Assembly: GCF_000182925.2 (NCBI RefSeq)
Contig: NC_026501.1
Coordinates: forward strand, 9,589,917 to 9,653,916
Source of the DNA: Neurospora crassa OR74A
Lineage: Eukaryota; Ascomycota; Sordariomycetes; Sordariales; Sordariaceae
Direction: 5' to 3'
Length of the DNA stretch: 64,000 bases
Shown here: positions 22,753 to 35,926 of the stretch, one piece after another
Position numbering within the stretch: position 1 is the first letter of the stretch
Layout: every line of letters starts with the position of its first letter
Notes under the pieces: generated by a model
The model's input: the letters and a program-made list of their open reading frames with translations, nothing else
What the model was told of the DNA's origin: nothing
Databases searched by the model: none
Program-made: the position numbers and the translations under genes

Positions 22753-24346
22753 GGTCGCGGTGTGGAAGTAGTGTCAATCTCGGTTGTCGCAATGATTCAG
22801 ACGTAGTGTTTGCTCGGAGAAGAGCCGGTGAAGCGTGGGAACGGCTGACCAAGAAGAAGATTGGTCGAGAACGATGCGGGCGAGGTAACGTACGTTGCGG
22901 GTGGGTGGGAGAGAGCGGAGAGAAATGGGATGTAACCAAGGCGGTGATGAGCTGCGATTAGGGGAGGTAAATGGGTGTCGAAGTAGTCATTGACGAAGTC
23001 CTTGAAGGTCCCGGGCCAGAATGGAATGCTGACGGTCGAGAGTTGGCAACGATTGGGATGTGACTCGAGTATGCTGATGAGGAGGAGTTGGCGAGATGGA
23101 CAGATTAGAAGAAAAGAAGAGAAAGAAATTTCTGGATCCAGAACAGAAGAAATCTTGAAGTACGAAACGAGTGACTGATTGTTGTTCGGGTCACAGTGGA
23201 CAGTGGCTTTTCTGATTGTCAAGCATGCCCTGGCTACCGATCATGGCAAAGTACAGATTGTCGTAGTAGGCAAGGTACTCGACCCAAAACACCAACACAG
23301 CGAGACGAAGCAGATGCCTTGCGATCGCCAGTCAGAAATTGAAGATTTCAGAGAAAGGTTTGGAACTGCCCGGGAAGTGGAGAGACAGCCAAGTGCCACT
23401 ATGGAGTCGAGCCGAACGTGATAGTGACGATTCTATGGCAAGGACGAGAACTTCATCAGGAAGGAACAACGAGGGTGAAAGTGGAAGGTAGGTACTTACC
23501 GACATAACTTCCACACTGATTGACACAAGGAAGGTACATCTGGCACACGATTGGGGAATCCGAATGCCGTGATCGGAAGTCGGGCATCAGAGAGGCAGGT
23601 GAAACCCGACATCGGTTCTGAGATTGCTTCCTTCCTGGATGGACGTGTTGCGTGTGAAGTGTCAAGGGAAGTCACTGGCGGTAACTATCCGTATCAGCGT
23701 TGTATCCATTTCAGCTGCAGTGTGATTTCATTGCGGAGTGTCTCACCTGGTCATGGTAACGAACTGAAAGTATTTTGGAAGAAAAACATTGCCCAGTTGT
23801 GAATAGCTTCATGATAAGTATCGAGTTCTTCACTCGAGGACAGCACTTCCATCATGCTGCCAATTACATCACCAAACCCCATCTTCTTCAACTGCACCAT
23901 CGTTGACACGCATACCTATCATTAGGGGTCACGGCAGCTATCCGATCGTGTTAAACACAATCTTGCGTCCTGGTGTCATCTCCCACTCTCGTGTTCAGGT
24001 ACATCGTTCTCTTGTGCTACCGTCAAGTTTGCATTTGTCATCAAACCACTGCTCATAGCCATGAAGGATGACCTGTGGGTGACGGGATTCAGCTCACTTG
24101 CGTCAAAGTCAAATCCACTCGAGTGTCCCAACACATGCTACTCCTGTTCATGGTTTCACCATACCATGGGAATAAGAAAATGTCTGCCGGTATGACCGAA
24201 ACATGAGAGAAAAACATTCGAACATTGCAAATTACACTACCCTAACTTACTCCCATGATGCTGCTAAACACATAAACCCATACATAGGAACTTTTCTGTA
24301 CCCTTTGACCAGACCCATCCATACCTACATAGAACTCTCATATCTC
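22753..24346. other. Intergenic region upstream of the tyrosinase
   Basis: About 1.6 kb holding the tyrosinase promoter and the 3' UTR of RPA2. No gene or repeat is supported apart from a short aggtaggtacttacc word near 23487. Confidence 0.4.
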
Positions 24347-27300
24347 TTAAGCCGTCAACATCAAATCGCCCGCCTTCTTCCCTACCAACTGTCCCCTCCT
24401 AATCTCATCCTTCTTATCTACCTTGTACTTCAGCTTGATGCCCATAGCCGCCAGCTCCACATCCAAGTACTTAAGCGCACCCGGCACCGCAACGATGGTA
24501 GTGTTCTCTCCACCGATCCACTGGGTACCGCTGCCATCTTCCCAAATCTCTCCGTCAATCTGCATGAGATCGACATCCTCCATATCGTCGAGCCTGACCG
24601 CGCAGTTCCTGCACCTAACAGTGCTGACGGCCTTGCGCTTGCCGATAAATGGCGACACGGTGGGTTGCGTGGAAAGGAAGGAGCCGCACTGACGGCACAT
24701 CCAGCTCTTGGAGTAATCCGAGCAGTTGAGAAGACGGTCCTGAAGGAGGAACGAAGTACCGTGAGCGAGAAGGGCATCACGCTCCATTTCACCGACACGG
24801 ATACCACCACCCTTCTTACGACCCTTGATGGGCTGACCAGTCGTAGGCACGACGGGACCAGTGGTACGCACTTGGTACTTGTCGTTAACCATGTGACGCA
24901 GACGCTGGTAGTAGACCACACCAATGTAGATATCCGCTTGGAACTCCTCGCCCGTAATACCCGAGTAGAGGGGCTCGTTGCCGTGGTAGTTGTAGCCAGC
25001 CTTCATGAGCTGGTGGCCAAAGTAATCGCCCGCCGTGTTTTGCTCGTCGAACTTGAAGGGGGTGGAGTCCTGCGCGAGACCGTGCAGGGCGCCAGCCTTG
25101 CCGGCTAGCGACTCGACAAACATGCCAATGGTCATGCGCGACGGGAAAGCGTGAGGGTTGATGATGACGTCGGGCTGGATACCGGTTTCCGAGAAGGGCA
25201 TGTCGGTGGCGGGCCACTTTTGCGAAAGGACACCCTTTTGACCGTGACGAGACGAGAACTTGTCACCAATGACGGGGGAACGGGGAATGCGCAACTTGAT
25301 GGAGACGGTCTGCAGGGGCTCGGTGCCATTGTCGGCGCCGATGACGCGGACTTCCTCTACAAAGGCGTCTTCCGAGTCCTTGTACCGCTCGTAGTGAGTG
25401 ACGCCGTCGCGGTTGACGAGCTGGCCGTTGTAGTCGGCGGAAACGGTGTGCCACGCGCAGATGACGTCGCCCTCACGGAGAAGACGGCCGACGCGAGGGA
25501 GACCGTCGTTGTCGAGCATGTCGCGGGTGGACTCCCGGATGGTGCTGTTGGGCGCGAAGCCAAACATCTTGACGATGCTCTTGGCCGAGCGTGTCCTGCT
25601 GTCATCCTTGAGACTGACCTTCTTGGTCTTGTAGATGCTACCGTGACCAAATCCTCTCTCGTGTGCCGACTTGTTGAGAATCATGGCGTCGTCCATGTCG
25701 TAACCAGTGTATGAAATGACAGCGACGACGGCGTTCATGCCGTTGGGGAAGTTGTCGAAACCGTACGTGTTGTGCAGAGGTGCGCGGACAACAGGCGTCT
25801 GACCCGTTTGGAGACGGTACATCTTGTTGTCCGTACGGTGGGCAAGAGCCGTTGCTGGTGTACCCATGGTTTGCTTACCCATCTGACACTGGTACATGTT
25901 ACGGGGAGACTGGTTGAAGTCGGAGAAGGGGGTCATGTTGGCGAGGATGGAGAGGATGTTAGTAGGATCGAACTCCACGTGGGTAGAATCCCCGGGGATG
26001 ACCTCTTGCTCCGTGCAGGCAATCGACATGTAAGGCTGCTCCTGAGGACCGACAAAGTCCTCCTTCTGCAGAGGGAGGTACTTGACGGGACGGACCATAC
26101 GAGCGGGCTGAGAGGACATGTAGAGACCGGGGTAAGAACCGCCGTTGGAAGGAGGGACGTAGCCAATCTCGAGCTGAAGAGGTACGCCGTTCTCGCCGTT
26201 GACCTTCCAGTAACGGAGAGTCTCGGCGATGGACTTGCACTCCTCAGGGGTGCACCAACCGACGATCCTGCCATCAAGCATAACGACTACGCTCTCGCTG
26301 GTGGCAGCCGAGGAAATGTTGACAACGCCGAGCTCGAAAGCCAGACGAGAAATGGTAGAGGCGTCTACAGACTCCGTCATGATCTTGCACTTGTGGGCCA
26401 AATGGTTGAGAAGACCGCAAGGAGAACCATCAGGAGTGTGGACAGGGCAGAGAAAACCCCACGATTCGGGCAAAAGCTTACGGACCGTTGTCGTCTTGAG
26501 CTGGGCGAAGAAGGAACCACGATGCACCATGCGGAAGTGACTGATGAAACGCAAGAAGTTGAGCTTCTCGGCAACGACGGTGAAGCCGGAAACCTGCTGC
26601 AAATCGAGACCGGAAGGGGACACAAGGTTGCCGGTAGACAAGAAGTACTCGAGCGACTGACCAATGTTTTCGTTGGCCCTGCGGAAGATGGCGATGGGGA
26701 AGTCCTTGAGGAAAGTGTCGGACTGGAAAGATACCGTGGGGTTCCTCCTGAGGTAGTCGCGAAGGGAGGCCCGGAAGGAAACGGTCAACAGCTCCTCGAG
26801 CCTCTCCTTGATGATCTGGCCGTAGAGGAAACCACCCAGGAGAATCTCCTGGTTCTGGACGGCATCGGGGTTGTCGACAGCGCAGTCACCGGCAACGAGG
26901 GCGTACAGCTTGCGGCACATGAAGAGCAGCATGTTGAACTTGTCGGCATCCTGCTGCTCGGTGACGTCCTGGGAGCCGAGATGGACAAGAACAATCTTGC
27001 GGAGGAACTCTGTGCCAACCTCGTAGTCGGACATGGTGTCGGGGACGCCGAGAACGACGCGGAACTTTTGGCCGAGGTACGCGCGAGTCTGGGTCTTGCT
27101 GTAAAGGCCGTATTTCTTGTAAGTGCGGAGGAGGAGTTCGACGCGGTCGGTCAAGAAGGTGTTGGCGACGCCCTTGGACTGGGGTGGGCCGACAAGACCC
27201 TCGAAGATTTCTCGATCGTTTGTCTCAACGAGGGCCTTCATGATCATCATGACGGGGATGAGGTACTCGTTCTTTCTCCACGAGAAGCGGAAGGTGACAT

Positions 27301-28124
27301 TGCCGTCGCTGAGGTAGTGGAGGACGTTGGTCTGGGAGGTCTCGTCAGGGCGGACGGATCGCATTATGATACCGTACGGGGTGTAGGAGGCGCCTCTGTT
27401 CTGGAAACTGGGACGGACGATGGCGAGCGGGAAGTTTCTCCGGTTGACGAGGAGCATGCGGATGAGCTTTTCGATACCATTGACGATGAAGTAACCGCCC
27501 AATTCTTCGGACTCTTCCTTTCTTGCTACCAGCTGGGCAGGGGAGTTGTTTTGGAGGTGGCACTTGTTGGACTGTTTTTTTCGCAAGCAGAATTGTTAGA
27601 CATCGATGATGTAGACTGGGAATATCTCGGGTCACCAGGCTTACCTTGACCATGATGGGCATCTGGCCGAGCTCGCGCACAAACTCGTGAGGCTCGCCAT
27701 CGTTGATGCGATACTCAAAGGTGGCCGACAGCTTGCCCCTGTATGAGACATGTCGTTCTCTGCACTCGGCCGGGAAGATTTCACGGTTCTTGGCCCAGCG
27801 GTTGGTGGGCGGGACCTGAGACTTTTGCAACTCGATGCTCTTGTAGCGGATGGTGAGCTTGTTCTTGCCCTGGGGATCAGCGCGCTCATCGCCGTCTAGG
27901 AATGTCTTGGTGCCAATCTCGGCCAGAGCGTGGTCGAGAAGGGAAGGCTTGCCATCGTCGCGGAAGAGGGCGTTGAAGGACTCGATGTGGGGGTCGACGG
28001 CGGCCTGGAGGGCGGGATAGGCGGTGCGGTCGGTCGGGGGGTCTCGGAAGAGCTTCTCGCGGCGGACCTGGTTGAACTCGACGTCCCAGTCCTGGCTGGT
28101 CGGCTGCGGTTGTTGGGGAGCCAT
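24347..28124 (-). CDS. rpa2: RNA polymerase I second-largest subunit (RPA2/Rpa135)
   Basis: Two exons on the minus strand, 28124-27645 and 27571-24347, joined across a 73-nt intron (GTAAGC donor, CTAAC branch, ACAG acceptor) to give 1234 aa. That is the length I recall for N. crassa acr-2, the locus behind acriflavine resistance. The protein forms half of the nucleolar Pol I active centre that makes pre-rRNA. Visible landmarks in order: GGYFIVNGIEKLIRML, SWGFLCPVHTPDGSPCG, GYDMDDAMILNKSAHERG, the hybrid-binding GDKFSSRHGQKGVLSQ, QPDVIINPHAFPSRMTIG, and a C-terminal zinc ribbon with two C-X2-C pairs (CRQC and CRNC). The sequence HERGFGHGSIYKTK and the divergent external domain favour Pol I over Pol II or III. 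No defect is visible. Strong codon bias makes long mirror frames on the opposite strand. Confidence 0.97.
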
Positions 28125-30561
28125 TGTGTGTTGGTGTGTGAGGAGGACTTGGGGTCCTGTCCTTGGGTGCAGTATCTCGGGATATGCGGGTTGGTGTTTT
28201 CAAGGTGGATATCAAACCCAGAAGTATGGATGGGCTTTTGTCTGCTTTCTAAGCAGCAAAGTGAAGCGCTCCTTGGATTATTCCTTCATAATCTGCCGGC
28301 TGGGTATCGGGACGGTTGTCAGAGATATGCGCCGGGGGCATTGATCTCTCAAACGGGATATATGGTTTGGTTTCGTTGTTGACTTGGACTGTTTCCGTCC
28401 CTTCAGTCAGTCAGTCGCAAGCGTGGACACCGACCTTCAACTTTTCGAGCGCGTCAACAACTAGAATTGAATGCGCCGCCCGCCCCAGCGCTGCATTGAT
28501 TTTTTTTTTCCTCGAATTGTTAGAGCTTATCGCTTATCGGACTACTGCCCCACAGTTCGATTTTGTCAGGTTTGGATGACGCTAAGCCGGACGAGGAAGT
28601 ACCAACAGGGTCCCGATGGCCAGTGAGGTGCTTGGTGCCTGGCGTCGGTGCTGTGTAGAATGCCGTACTGAGTGAGTACTGAGTTTAAGCTGAGGATGGA
28701 GGTCCATGAATGGCACGACGAAGAGAGGAGACACAAGATGTGGATGATTCAACGGGCACGCAGTGCAACCTCAACATGTTCCATCCCGGACATGTCAAGA
28801 TTATTGTGCACAACAGGTGGTTCACTTCTTCCTGTTGATATCAGACCCTTTTTGCACGCCACTGGAGTGTCAAGTTGCTTGCCGTGACGTTGTGACCCAT
28901 GAGGATGGGACGGGAGTTGGAGGTTCGTCAGTGGTTGAGCTCCACAGCAGGAGACTGTTCATTGGTCCAGTAGTATAGGTGATGACATTTCTTGAGGAGG
29001 AGAAAGTCGGCAGTCTTCTCAGCCTTTCCTCACAATGTTGGCTTCTTCCAACGGCCAAATGTTTGCTTTTCAAGTCGAATCCCGTTGGTACACTAGTAGA
29101 TTGCATTCCCCGAGAGGCCATATGGCGGCCGTCTTCGAGGCCTAACCTCATGGCTTTCCGGTCCCGCCTCGCTTCCAGCCTCCCATCCTAGGTACCTATG
29201 GTAGGTAGTTCGTCTCTTTCCCGGCCGAATGAGAAGTGGACTTTGGACACTTTGAGTCGCTTCGGTGATTATCATCAGCAGCAAAAGAGCTCATGGCCCG
29301 AACATGGGCGACCACTCTGCCCGGCCCTATCGCGGACTGTGTCAGTATTATTGAAGAGGGAGTGGCCGTCGGCCTATAAGTCAGTCAAACCAACGGCAAC
29401 CTCAAACCCGTTCATCCCATTCAAGGCCGCAAAAACGGTTAGCACAAGTTGAAGTGGATCAAATGCCATCACTCGAATCTTCATCCGTACCCGGCGCGTC
29501 CTGCATTGCCTGTACGTACTAGTCCTCTCCGCAAAATCTATGCAGCTGCCTACACTTATGCACTGCACTCTCCCCTCACTCCGCACTCCGTCAGACGGGA
29601 TGGTCGTTTAATCGGGCAATCACTGGTAATCTTGGATAGCCATAACTGGCGGGTTGTGGCATTGGTCAATGAGCCTGGAAGAGCCTCGAGTGGTGATTAC
29701 TGGTGGTGGTTATCAGCATCACTGTTTGTGGAAGTACTAGATAAAGGTCAAGGCAGCAAGTATCGCGGACTGGAACTTCTTCCCTCCACTCACCAAGACA
29801 TCTCTTAAGCCCGAGGCAAAGTGGCCCTGTCTCCTGGTGACCTTGATTGAGCCTTGGGGCCTGTAAAACAACACGAGCTGCTCGGGTTTCACCATGACTG
29901 TATTGAACTTGACGAGAAGCAGTTCGAGTCATTAGAGGTATAGTGTCTCTCCTTGGTAACCACATTCCCTTGATGTCGCCTTCCACACTCATGTGATGGC
30001 TGAGGATTGATCGATCTCACTGAGCTCAACAAGAGAAAGTCCAAAGGGCTCCTCCTTCCGTCATGGGCCTTGAAGCGTGGGGAATGGAACCTGCCCCGAA
30101 GCTCAATGGGCCAATCAGAAGAAGGCAACTACCCCGCTGTTGCGTCTGTTGGTGGCCTCTACAATACACCACCTTCCCGTCTTGATCCATTCAGGGTTCC
30201 TCTTGTGCTGTAGGCTCAGTCTTCAGGTCTACTTACCAGTCCAGTCGCTACTACTGTACAATGACAGACAACAAAAGTCTTGACGGAGTCTTTCAAATTT
30301 TCACACAAACTTGACTTTTGACATCTCGGCCTCATATTACTGCCCGTAGTACAATTCGGATCCGTCCTCACTCAACCCTACCAGTCACACACTATCTCCT
30401 CGTTCAGCGTCGAGGAACACAAACAACGGTTCTCCAAGGATTACACAGCTTTGGGAGACGGAAGAGAAAAAAGGGACTAGAGCAGGACAGATCCATCCGG
30501 CTACCGAGCCCTGATCTGATTGTCCCTGGCGAGCGAGATCCATCCCAGCCAGTTCCCGGTC

Positions 30562-30581
30562 TTGATTGATTGATTGATTGA
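30562..30581. repeat. (TTGA)n tetranucleotide microsatellite
   Basis: Five tandem TTGA units in the presumed arl8 leader or promoter. Confidence 0.9.
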
Positions 30582-30821
30582 CAGACGGACGAACCAGCAG
30601 CCATCTTGCGTCCACATATCCAACGAACACTACTGACCCGAACGAAGGCGACTTTACCAGGCTAGACTAGACTCTGTTGATTGATCTACATATTCTACGT
30701 ACTGGCCCGTTGACTGCGCACGCACAGAACGCAAGCAGACGGGAGCACTCAACCAACAACAGAAGCAACAGTCCCTGCAGTATCTGCCATCTGCCATCCG
30801 CCATCCCATATAAGGGAATCC

Positions 30822-30846
30822 CAGCATCAGCATCAGCATCAGCATC
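30822..30846. repeat. (AGCATC)n hexanucleotide microsatellite
   Basis: Four tandem AGCATC units followed by a diverged one. Confidence 0.9.
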
Positions 30847-32055
30847 AACATCCCGCAGCGGCAACCTCCAGTTCGATCCAACCTTATACACCTTTCCCAT
30901 CCGCCCTTAAACCAAAAGACCCGCCGATACTACAGTACCTACCTGACTCTTCAGTCTCCAGCCTAGTCACCTTCAGTTGTCTTGTCCCGAGACTTGACCA
31001 TTTTGGCACACCGTCTTCTCTTCCTCGTGCGACCTTCAGTCTTATTGCCGCCTCCGCCTCTGCCGCCATCAACCCCAGTCTTTCCCCCGAGCTAGTCTAG
31101 TCTCTAGAGACCCTAGCATCGATTGATACTCTAGACACCCTGCTTTTGCTCTTCCCGGTCCCTCTTTTCAGACGCTCTCGTCCGTGATCACGGGCGGGTA
31201 TCACACAGTTCCCTTTCTAGTTCCAGTTGGCGACTTCCGTTTCCAGTCTGTCTCCCCCGCCGATGATCATCTCCCAACACTTGCTACCTCGACTATTCTC
31301 GCTCATCGATATCCGCCATCGCACGCTCGCAGTCTGATCACCGCCAGCAACTCTGGTTTACTACTGCCCTGGGAGGGAAACGAATGAAACCCGGGTCTTA
31401 GCCGCTCTCATCTGTGTACTACAGTTAACAAAGTACATCCGTCAAATCATCACGGCTCGGGGCACGGACCACTCTTCCTCCAGAAGGCTTCCTCCAGAAG
31501 AGAGAGGTCATTCATCATCTCACCTTGGCGAGCGGCGGCCCGTACGGAATCCCAGTCGCTCACACACACACACCTACACACAGTCAAGTCACCCACTCGG
31601 TCACTCTCACACCCGCGCGGCACCCCAGCAGCAGCCAGACAGCCAGACAGCCCCGCGTCGGCTTCGGACGGACTATCCTCAACCACCCCATATCCCACCC
31701 AGATCGCACAAGAACTGCATCTCCCACCTCGTTGCGAGATTTGCCAGCCCGCGACGGGTGTGCCAGAGTCATACGAGACATTCTACTTTTATTTTCTTTT
31801 CATTATCTGCTCTTCGTGTGTCCTGTACCATACCTGTTATATCGTCTGCCTGCAAAAGTAATATCCCGACTGAGACCTGCCTGCCGCTCTGCGTGCGCTG
31901 CTGCTGTCAATATCCGGACCATACAACCTGTTGATCAGTCCGGTCTACGCCTACGCCATTGTCTATAACTCCTTCGGATCCCGACGATTTTCATTCGTTC
32001 TCGTCCTGTTCGCATCTACTACCGCCATCGCATCACTTCACATCAATTACCCACC

Positions 32056-32838
32056 ATGGCCGGGCTCTTCAAAAAAGTCTATGACTGGTTGCTCAGAACT
32101 TTCTGGTGAGTAGTCACGGAAGTGGCCCAGTTTGTCCTATCGCATCGATTGCTCACATATCAGATACAACAGGGCAACGGAGATGGATGTGACCATGATC
32201 GGCTTGCAGAACGCAGGAAAGACGTCACTGCTGAGAGTTATTTCGGTGAGTCGCCAATGCCGCCGTCCACCTCTTCCATAGCTGAAGCTTTTGCTGACCA
32301 ATTCCAGGGCGGAGAATTCACCCTTGAGTAAGCCACCTCTTTTTGGTCCCATTCCATATTCCATCAAATCCCCTCCTGACCCCCTCTCCCCTTCCTTATC
32401 CCCCGCGACTAATATCACACCACACATAGCTCTATCCCAACAGTAGGCTTCAACCTCAAGCGTGTCCAACGCGGGCATGTCACGCTCAAATGCTGGGATC
32501 TCGGTGGCCAGCCGCGCTTTCGGCAGATGTGGGAGCGCTACTGCCGAGGCGTCAACGCGATAGTCTTTATCGTCGACATCGCCGATCCTCGTCTGCTCCC
32601 GCAAGCCAAGGACGAATTGCACTCCCTTATGCGAAACGAAACCCTCCAGGGTATCCCCTTGTTGGTGTTGGGCAATAAATCCGATTTGCCGGAACGGTTG
32701 AGTGTCGACGAGCTGATTGATGCGATGGATTTGAAGAGCATCGCCGGACGGGAGGTCAGCTGTTATGGGATCTCGGCCAAGGAGGAGATGAATCTCGATG
32801 CGGTGCTGCAGTGGTTGATGAGGTTTGCTGGGAAATGA
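32056..32838 (+). CDS. arl8: Arf-like small GTPase Arl8
   Basis: Four exons: 32056-32105, 32173-32245, 32308-32327 and 32430-32838, coding for 183 aa (animal Arl8 is 186). The third exon is only 20 nt. Arl8 controls lysosome/vacuole and vesicle traffic. Joined exons give an Arl8-type N terminus (MAGLFKKVYDWLLRTFW), an amphipathic helix with no Arf myristoylation glycine at position 2, then the G1 loop GLQNAGKT, switch I SIPTVGFNLKRV, G3 WDLGGQPRFRQMWERY, G4 NKSD and G5 SAKEE. The switch/interswitch wording and the WERYCRGVNAIVFIVD segment are Arl8-like. The acceptor at 32171-32172 is preferred over the earlier CAG, which would bring a stop. All nucleotide-binding residues are present, so it should be functional. 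Confidence 0.95.
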
Positions 32839-33896
32839 GCGGATCCGAACGGTTTCGAAGGATGAGGGTTTTCTTTGCGTTTTACCAATACCCACGCGCT
32901 GTTTGGTTTTCGATCTCCGGCCCGGGCATATGAGTTCGTCGCTGGCTCAACAGTCCAGCGACCTCGGCCCGGGTTTGTTATTGTTCTTCATCTTCTTTTC
33001 CGGACCTCGCGCCATTCGAATTTCGATTTCGATGTCCTTTGCGACGACGAACCAGCAGATGACGACGTTGTTTGATTCTTTTTTTCGGTCGGCAACAGAT
33101 CGCGGTCCTGTAGGTATCTGCGATTCGATCTCGGCTTGCGCGTTTGTTTGGATATATTATTGGTATGCTGTTATACATTGACGGCATTCGTCCCCTATTG
33201 TCCACGTGATGAAGGGGACAGCTTCGTCGTTTCCGTGTAAGACCGAACTCCTTTTTTTCTTTTGAATATTGGGAAAGCTGTCCGTCGGCGACGACTGGGC
33301 TCAAAACGAATCTTAGAACGAAATGGCACTCGCCACTCAAACCACGGGAGGGAGATGGAAACGATGTGGTAATAGGAATGGGGTGATGTCTTGTATAGTT
33401 TCTTGTCCTCTTTGTTTCGACGTGTGCTTTGCCTGGTTTGGATATATCATGGATGGAAAGTTGAGAGGTTCTGCGAAGACGAGGTGTGGACAAGGAAGGG
33501 ATCTGGGAAACGAGGAAGAAAGGGAATTTTGGTTAACCTTGTAACTTTCCAGATATCCGCTTCTCTTTGTGTGGTCAACTTTGAGCGAGGATGAAGAGAC
33601 TGAATGACAAAAAGGAAGATCCCAGACAGAGAGCCAACTCCATGATTTGTAAAAGAACAGTTAAGGAGAAGAGGTCTGTGACAGGAAGGAGAGTGCAGTA
33701 GCAGTAGAGATACTCATCCAAATGGCGACGACGTCCGTAAATGACCGCGAAATCAATCGTATCGGTCGATGTGAAAACCAAGGTGAGTGACATGGAGTAG
33801 CACCGTACGGTTTGTATGTAGATGAGTGACCTAGAAGTGCAAGAGACTCGAGTATGTCAAGGTCACAACAAGGCGTAAGGCGGATTGGTGGTGGTT

Positions 33897-33971
<75 letters not shown>

Positions 33972-35926
33972 ATTGTTGTCGTTGGGGTGCTGCAGGCGCG
34001 AGATCATTGAAGGCCTGCACGAACACCAAAAACAACGGATGGGGAAAAGGGACGGAAGGAGGAGGAGAACGAAAGAGACGAAACAAGAAAGAGGAACCCA
34101 TGCCCTCATAGATATTTCTGTCGGGTCCTTGCCCGAAACCCAGAACAAAATTTCTGCTTTGCTCCGGGCTGGCCTCTTTTGCTTCCTTCCAAAACCATTT
34201 GGTAGATTGTAGGTACGGGGGGAAGGACAGGAAACTGGGACTTATGTTGTTTGGGGACCTGACTACGTACCCTTGATCGATGCCAGCGAGGCCCTGACTG
34301 ACTGACCCCTCGAACTGACTGACACGACTCCATCGTTTATTGACGTGGGTGGGTCTGATTGGCTGGAGCAAAGAGCGCAGGGCTGCGCGCCGCGCGCACC
34401 GCGGGTTTGGAGAAGGGGGAGGGGGGAGGGATGGTGATCATGTATGCCAGCTGGGATTGGGATGGGAAATGGGATGGGGGACTGGAAGACATTTGATGCT
34501 TGGGGAAATTTCGCACTTGCTTGCAATACGCACACTCACTCACACACCATTGTTCATAAAGGTGAAGCTGTATGGGTTCTAAGTATTGAATCTCGTCGTT
34601 CTTGGTTTGTTCATGGCTGTGTTGAACCGTAACCGTTAAAGATGTCAGTGGTTTCATGAAAAAAAAGAAAAAAAGAAGAACCGCGTGTAAGTCCAAACAA
34701 GCACATAAGGAACTGAGTAGGTACCTGACGATCAAAATGCTGGGCTGAAGGTGCACCGTGCTGTACATGTAAATGTGTGAGTGAGGGTGTAACACCATGT
34801 GAATCAGACCGAGATCCTTGGTTTGATGGTTTCGTTCAGCAACTCCGTGTGGAAAAAAAAAAGAAAAAAAAATAGGAAAGGTGTTGAGGAGTCATTTGTA
34901 CATACCATTTCTACTTCAACCTTCTCGAGTGATGGCTCGGCTTGGTATCCCGGTTTGTTCATTGACCTCCGGCAAGGCTCGAGATACTTATACGCAGTGA
35001 TTCGTCCGGAGGTTATCACGATGATCGTAGGGCTGAACGGACCAGAGGACAGCTGACCTTCATCAAGTGGGTATGCCAGTGGTAGAGACCTTGGAGACTA
35101 CAGGCCGACTGCTCTTACAGAATTTGGCATTGTCGTTGACTTCACAGCTGCGTCGCCCAAGCAGTCATGATGAACTGCGGAAAACCAGAAACAGCTTCTA
35201 CAACACTGACCGTAGATGCGGACCAGGAAAGGCCTCAAGGCTGTCCCCGAGTCACTCTGGCCTTCTTGATTCCCTTGTTCATAACGGATGGCCGCTCAGT
35301 CGGTTCTATCGTTAGCATCAGTGACACTGTCACCGCGACTCACCAGCGAAATACTCGCTCGCCTGCTGCCTCCAGTCACAATAGCAGAATGGCACAAACA
35401 CGGGCACCGCAGAGGAACATGAAATGGCTTGATCCTTCTTATTTGTGTGGTGTGCTGGAAGTTCGATCGCCCCAAGTTCTACCCTGAGAGCTCTCTCTCT
35501 ATGTGACGTTGCTGAGCCGGTCGTTATGTATGGTCGTTTCGCGCATGATTGATCATTAAACCACCAAAAAGATTCGGACCTGTTGTAGTGTAATGGATGT
35601 GTGGTATCTCTTTCGCTTTTTGGGAGGTCTGCAGAAACAAAACAGAAGAAAGGACTCGAGTCTTTTGTTTGCATTCCCTCTATCTCTGGCCGAGATGCGG
35701 CAACACACGGCCGTGTTTGTTGCTGATAATTCCTCCCTCAGCAGACAAACAGCAAGCCATATCGTGGTCGTCCGGAAAACTTGACTCGGGTCTCTTTCTT
35801 GATCAATGCAATGCCGAAGAACGCCGTCCGCCGTGTCCACGCATCATGATGCTCGCCAACAAAAGCAGCCAGCGCACAACCACAACCATCCAAGCACCAC
35901 CACTTTCTCCCTCTCCAGGTAGTCCT
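32839..35926. other. 3.1-kb convergent intergenic region
   Basis: The region between the ends of arl8 and rps16. Frames seen here are short or are artefacts of the TTG repeat. It holds a long (TTG)n tract at 33898-33971 and a taggtacctg word near 34719. No gene is supported. Confidence 0.45.
33898..33971. repeat. (TTG)n trinucleotide microsatellite
   Basis: About 24 uninterrupted TTG units, followed by slightly diverged ones. It is the longest simple repeat in the window and lies outside any gene. Confidence 0.97.

Larger units (their letters stand above)
28125..32055. other. 3.9-kb divergent intergenic region
   Basis: The region between rpa2 and arl8, which run apart. It has no supported gene. 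The arl8-proximal half (30300-32050) is pyrimidine-rich like a long 5' leader and holds (TTGA)n at 30562-30581, (AGCATC)n at 30822-30846 and a CA run at 31561-31582. A cctaggtacctatggtaggta word lies at 29187-29207. Confidence 0.45.

Noticed and set aside
24203-27649. Long plus-strand frames (301 and 625 codons) opposite RPA2
   Set aside because: They mirror the strongly codon-biased RPA2 gene; the minus-strand product is a textbook polymerase subunit.
33831-34212. Frames giving poly-Asn, poly-Cys or poly-Leu runs
   Set aside because: They are translations of the (TTG)n repeat and have no other coding support.
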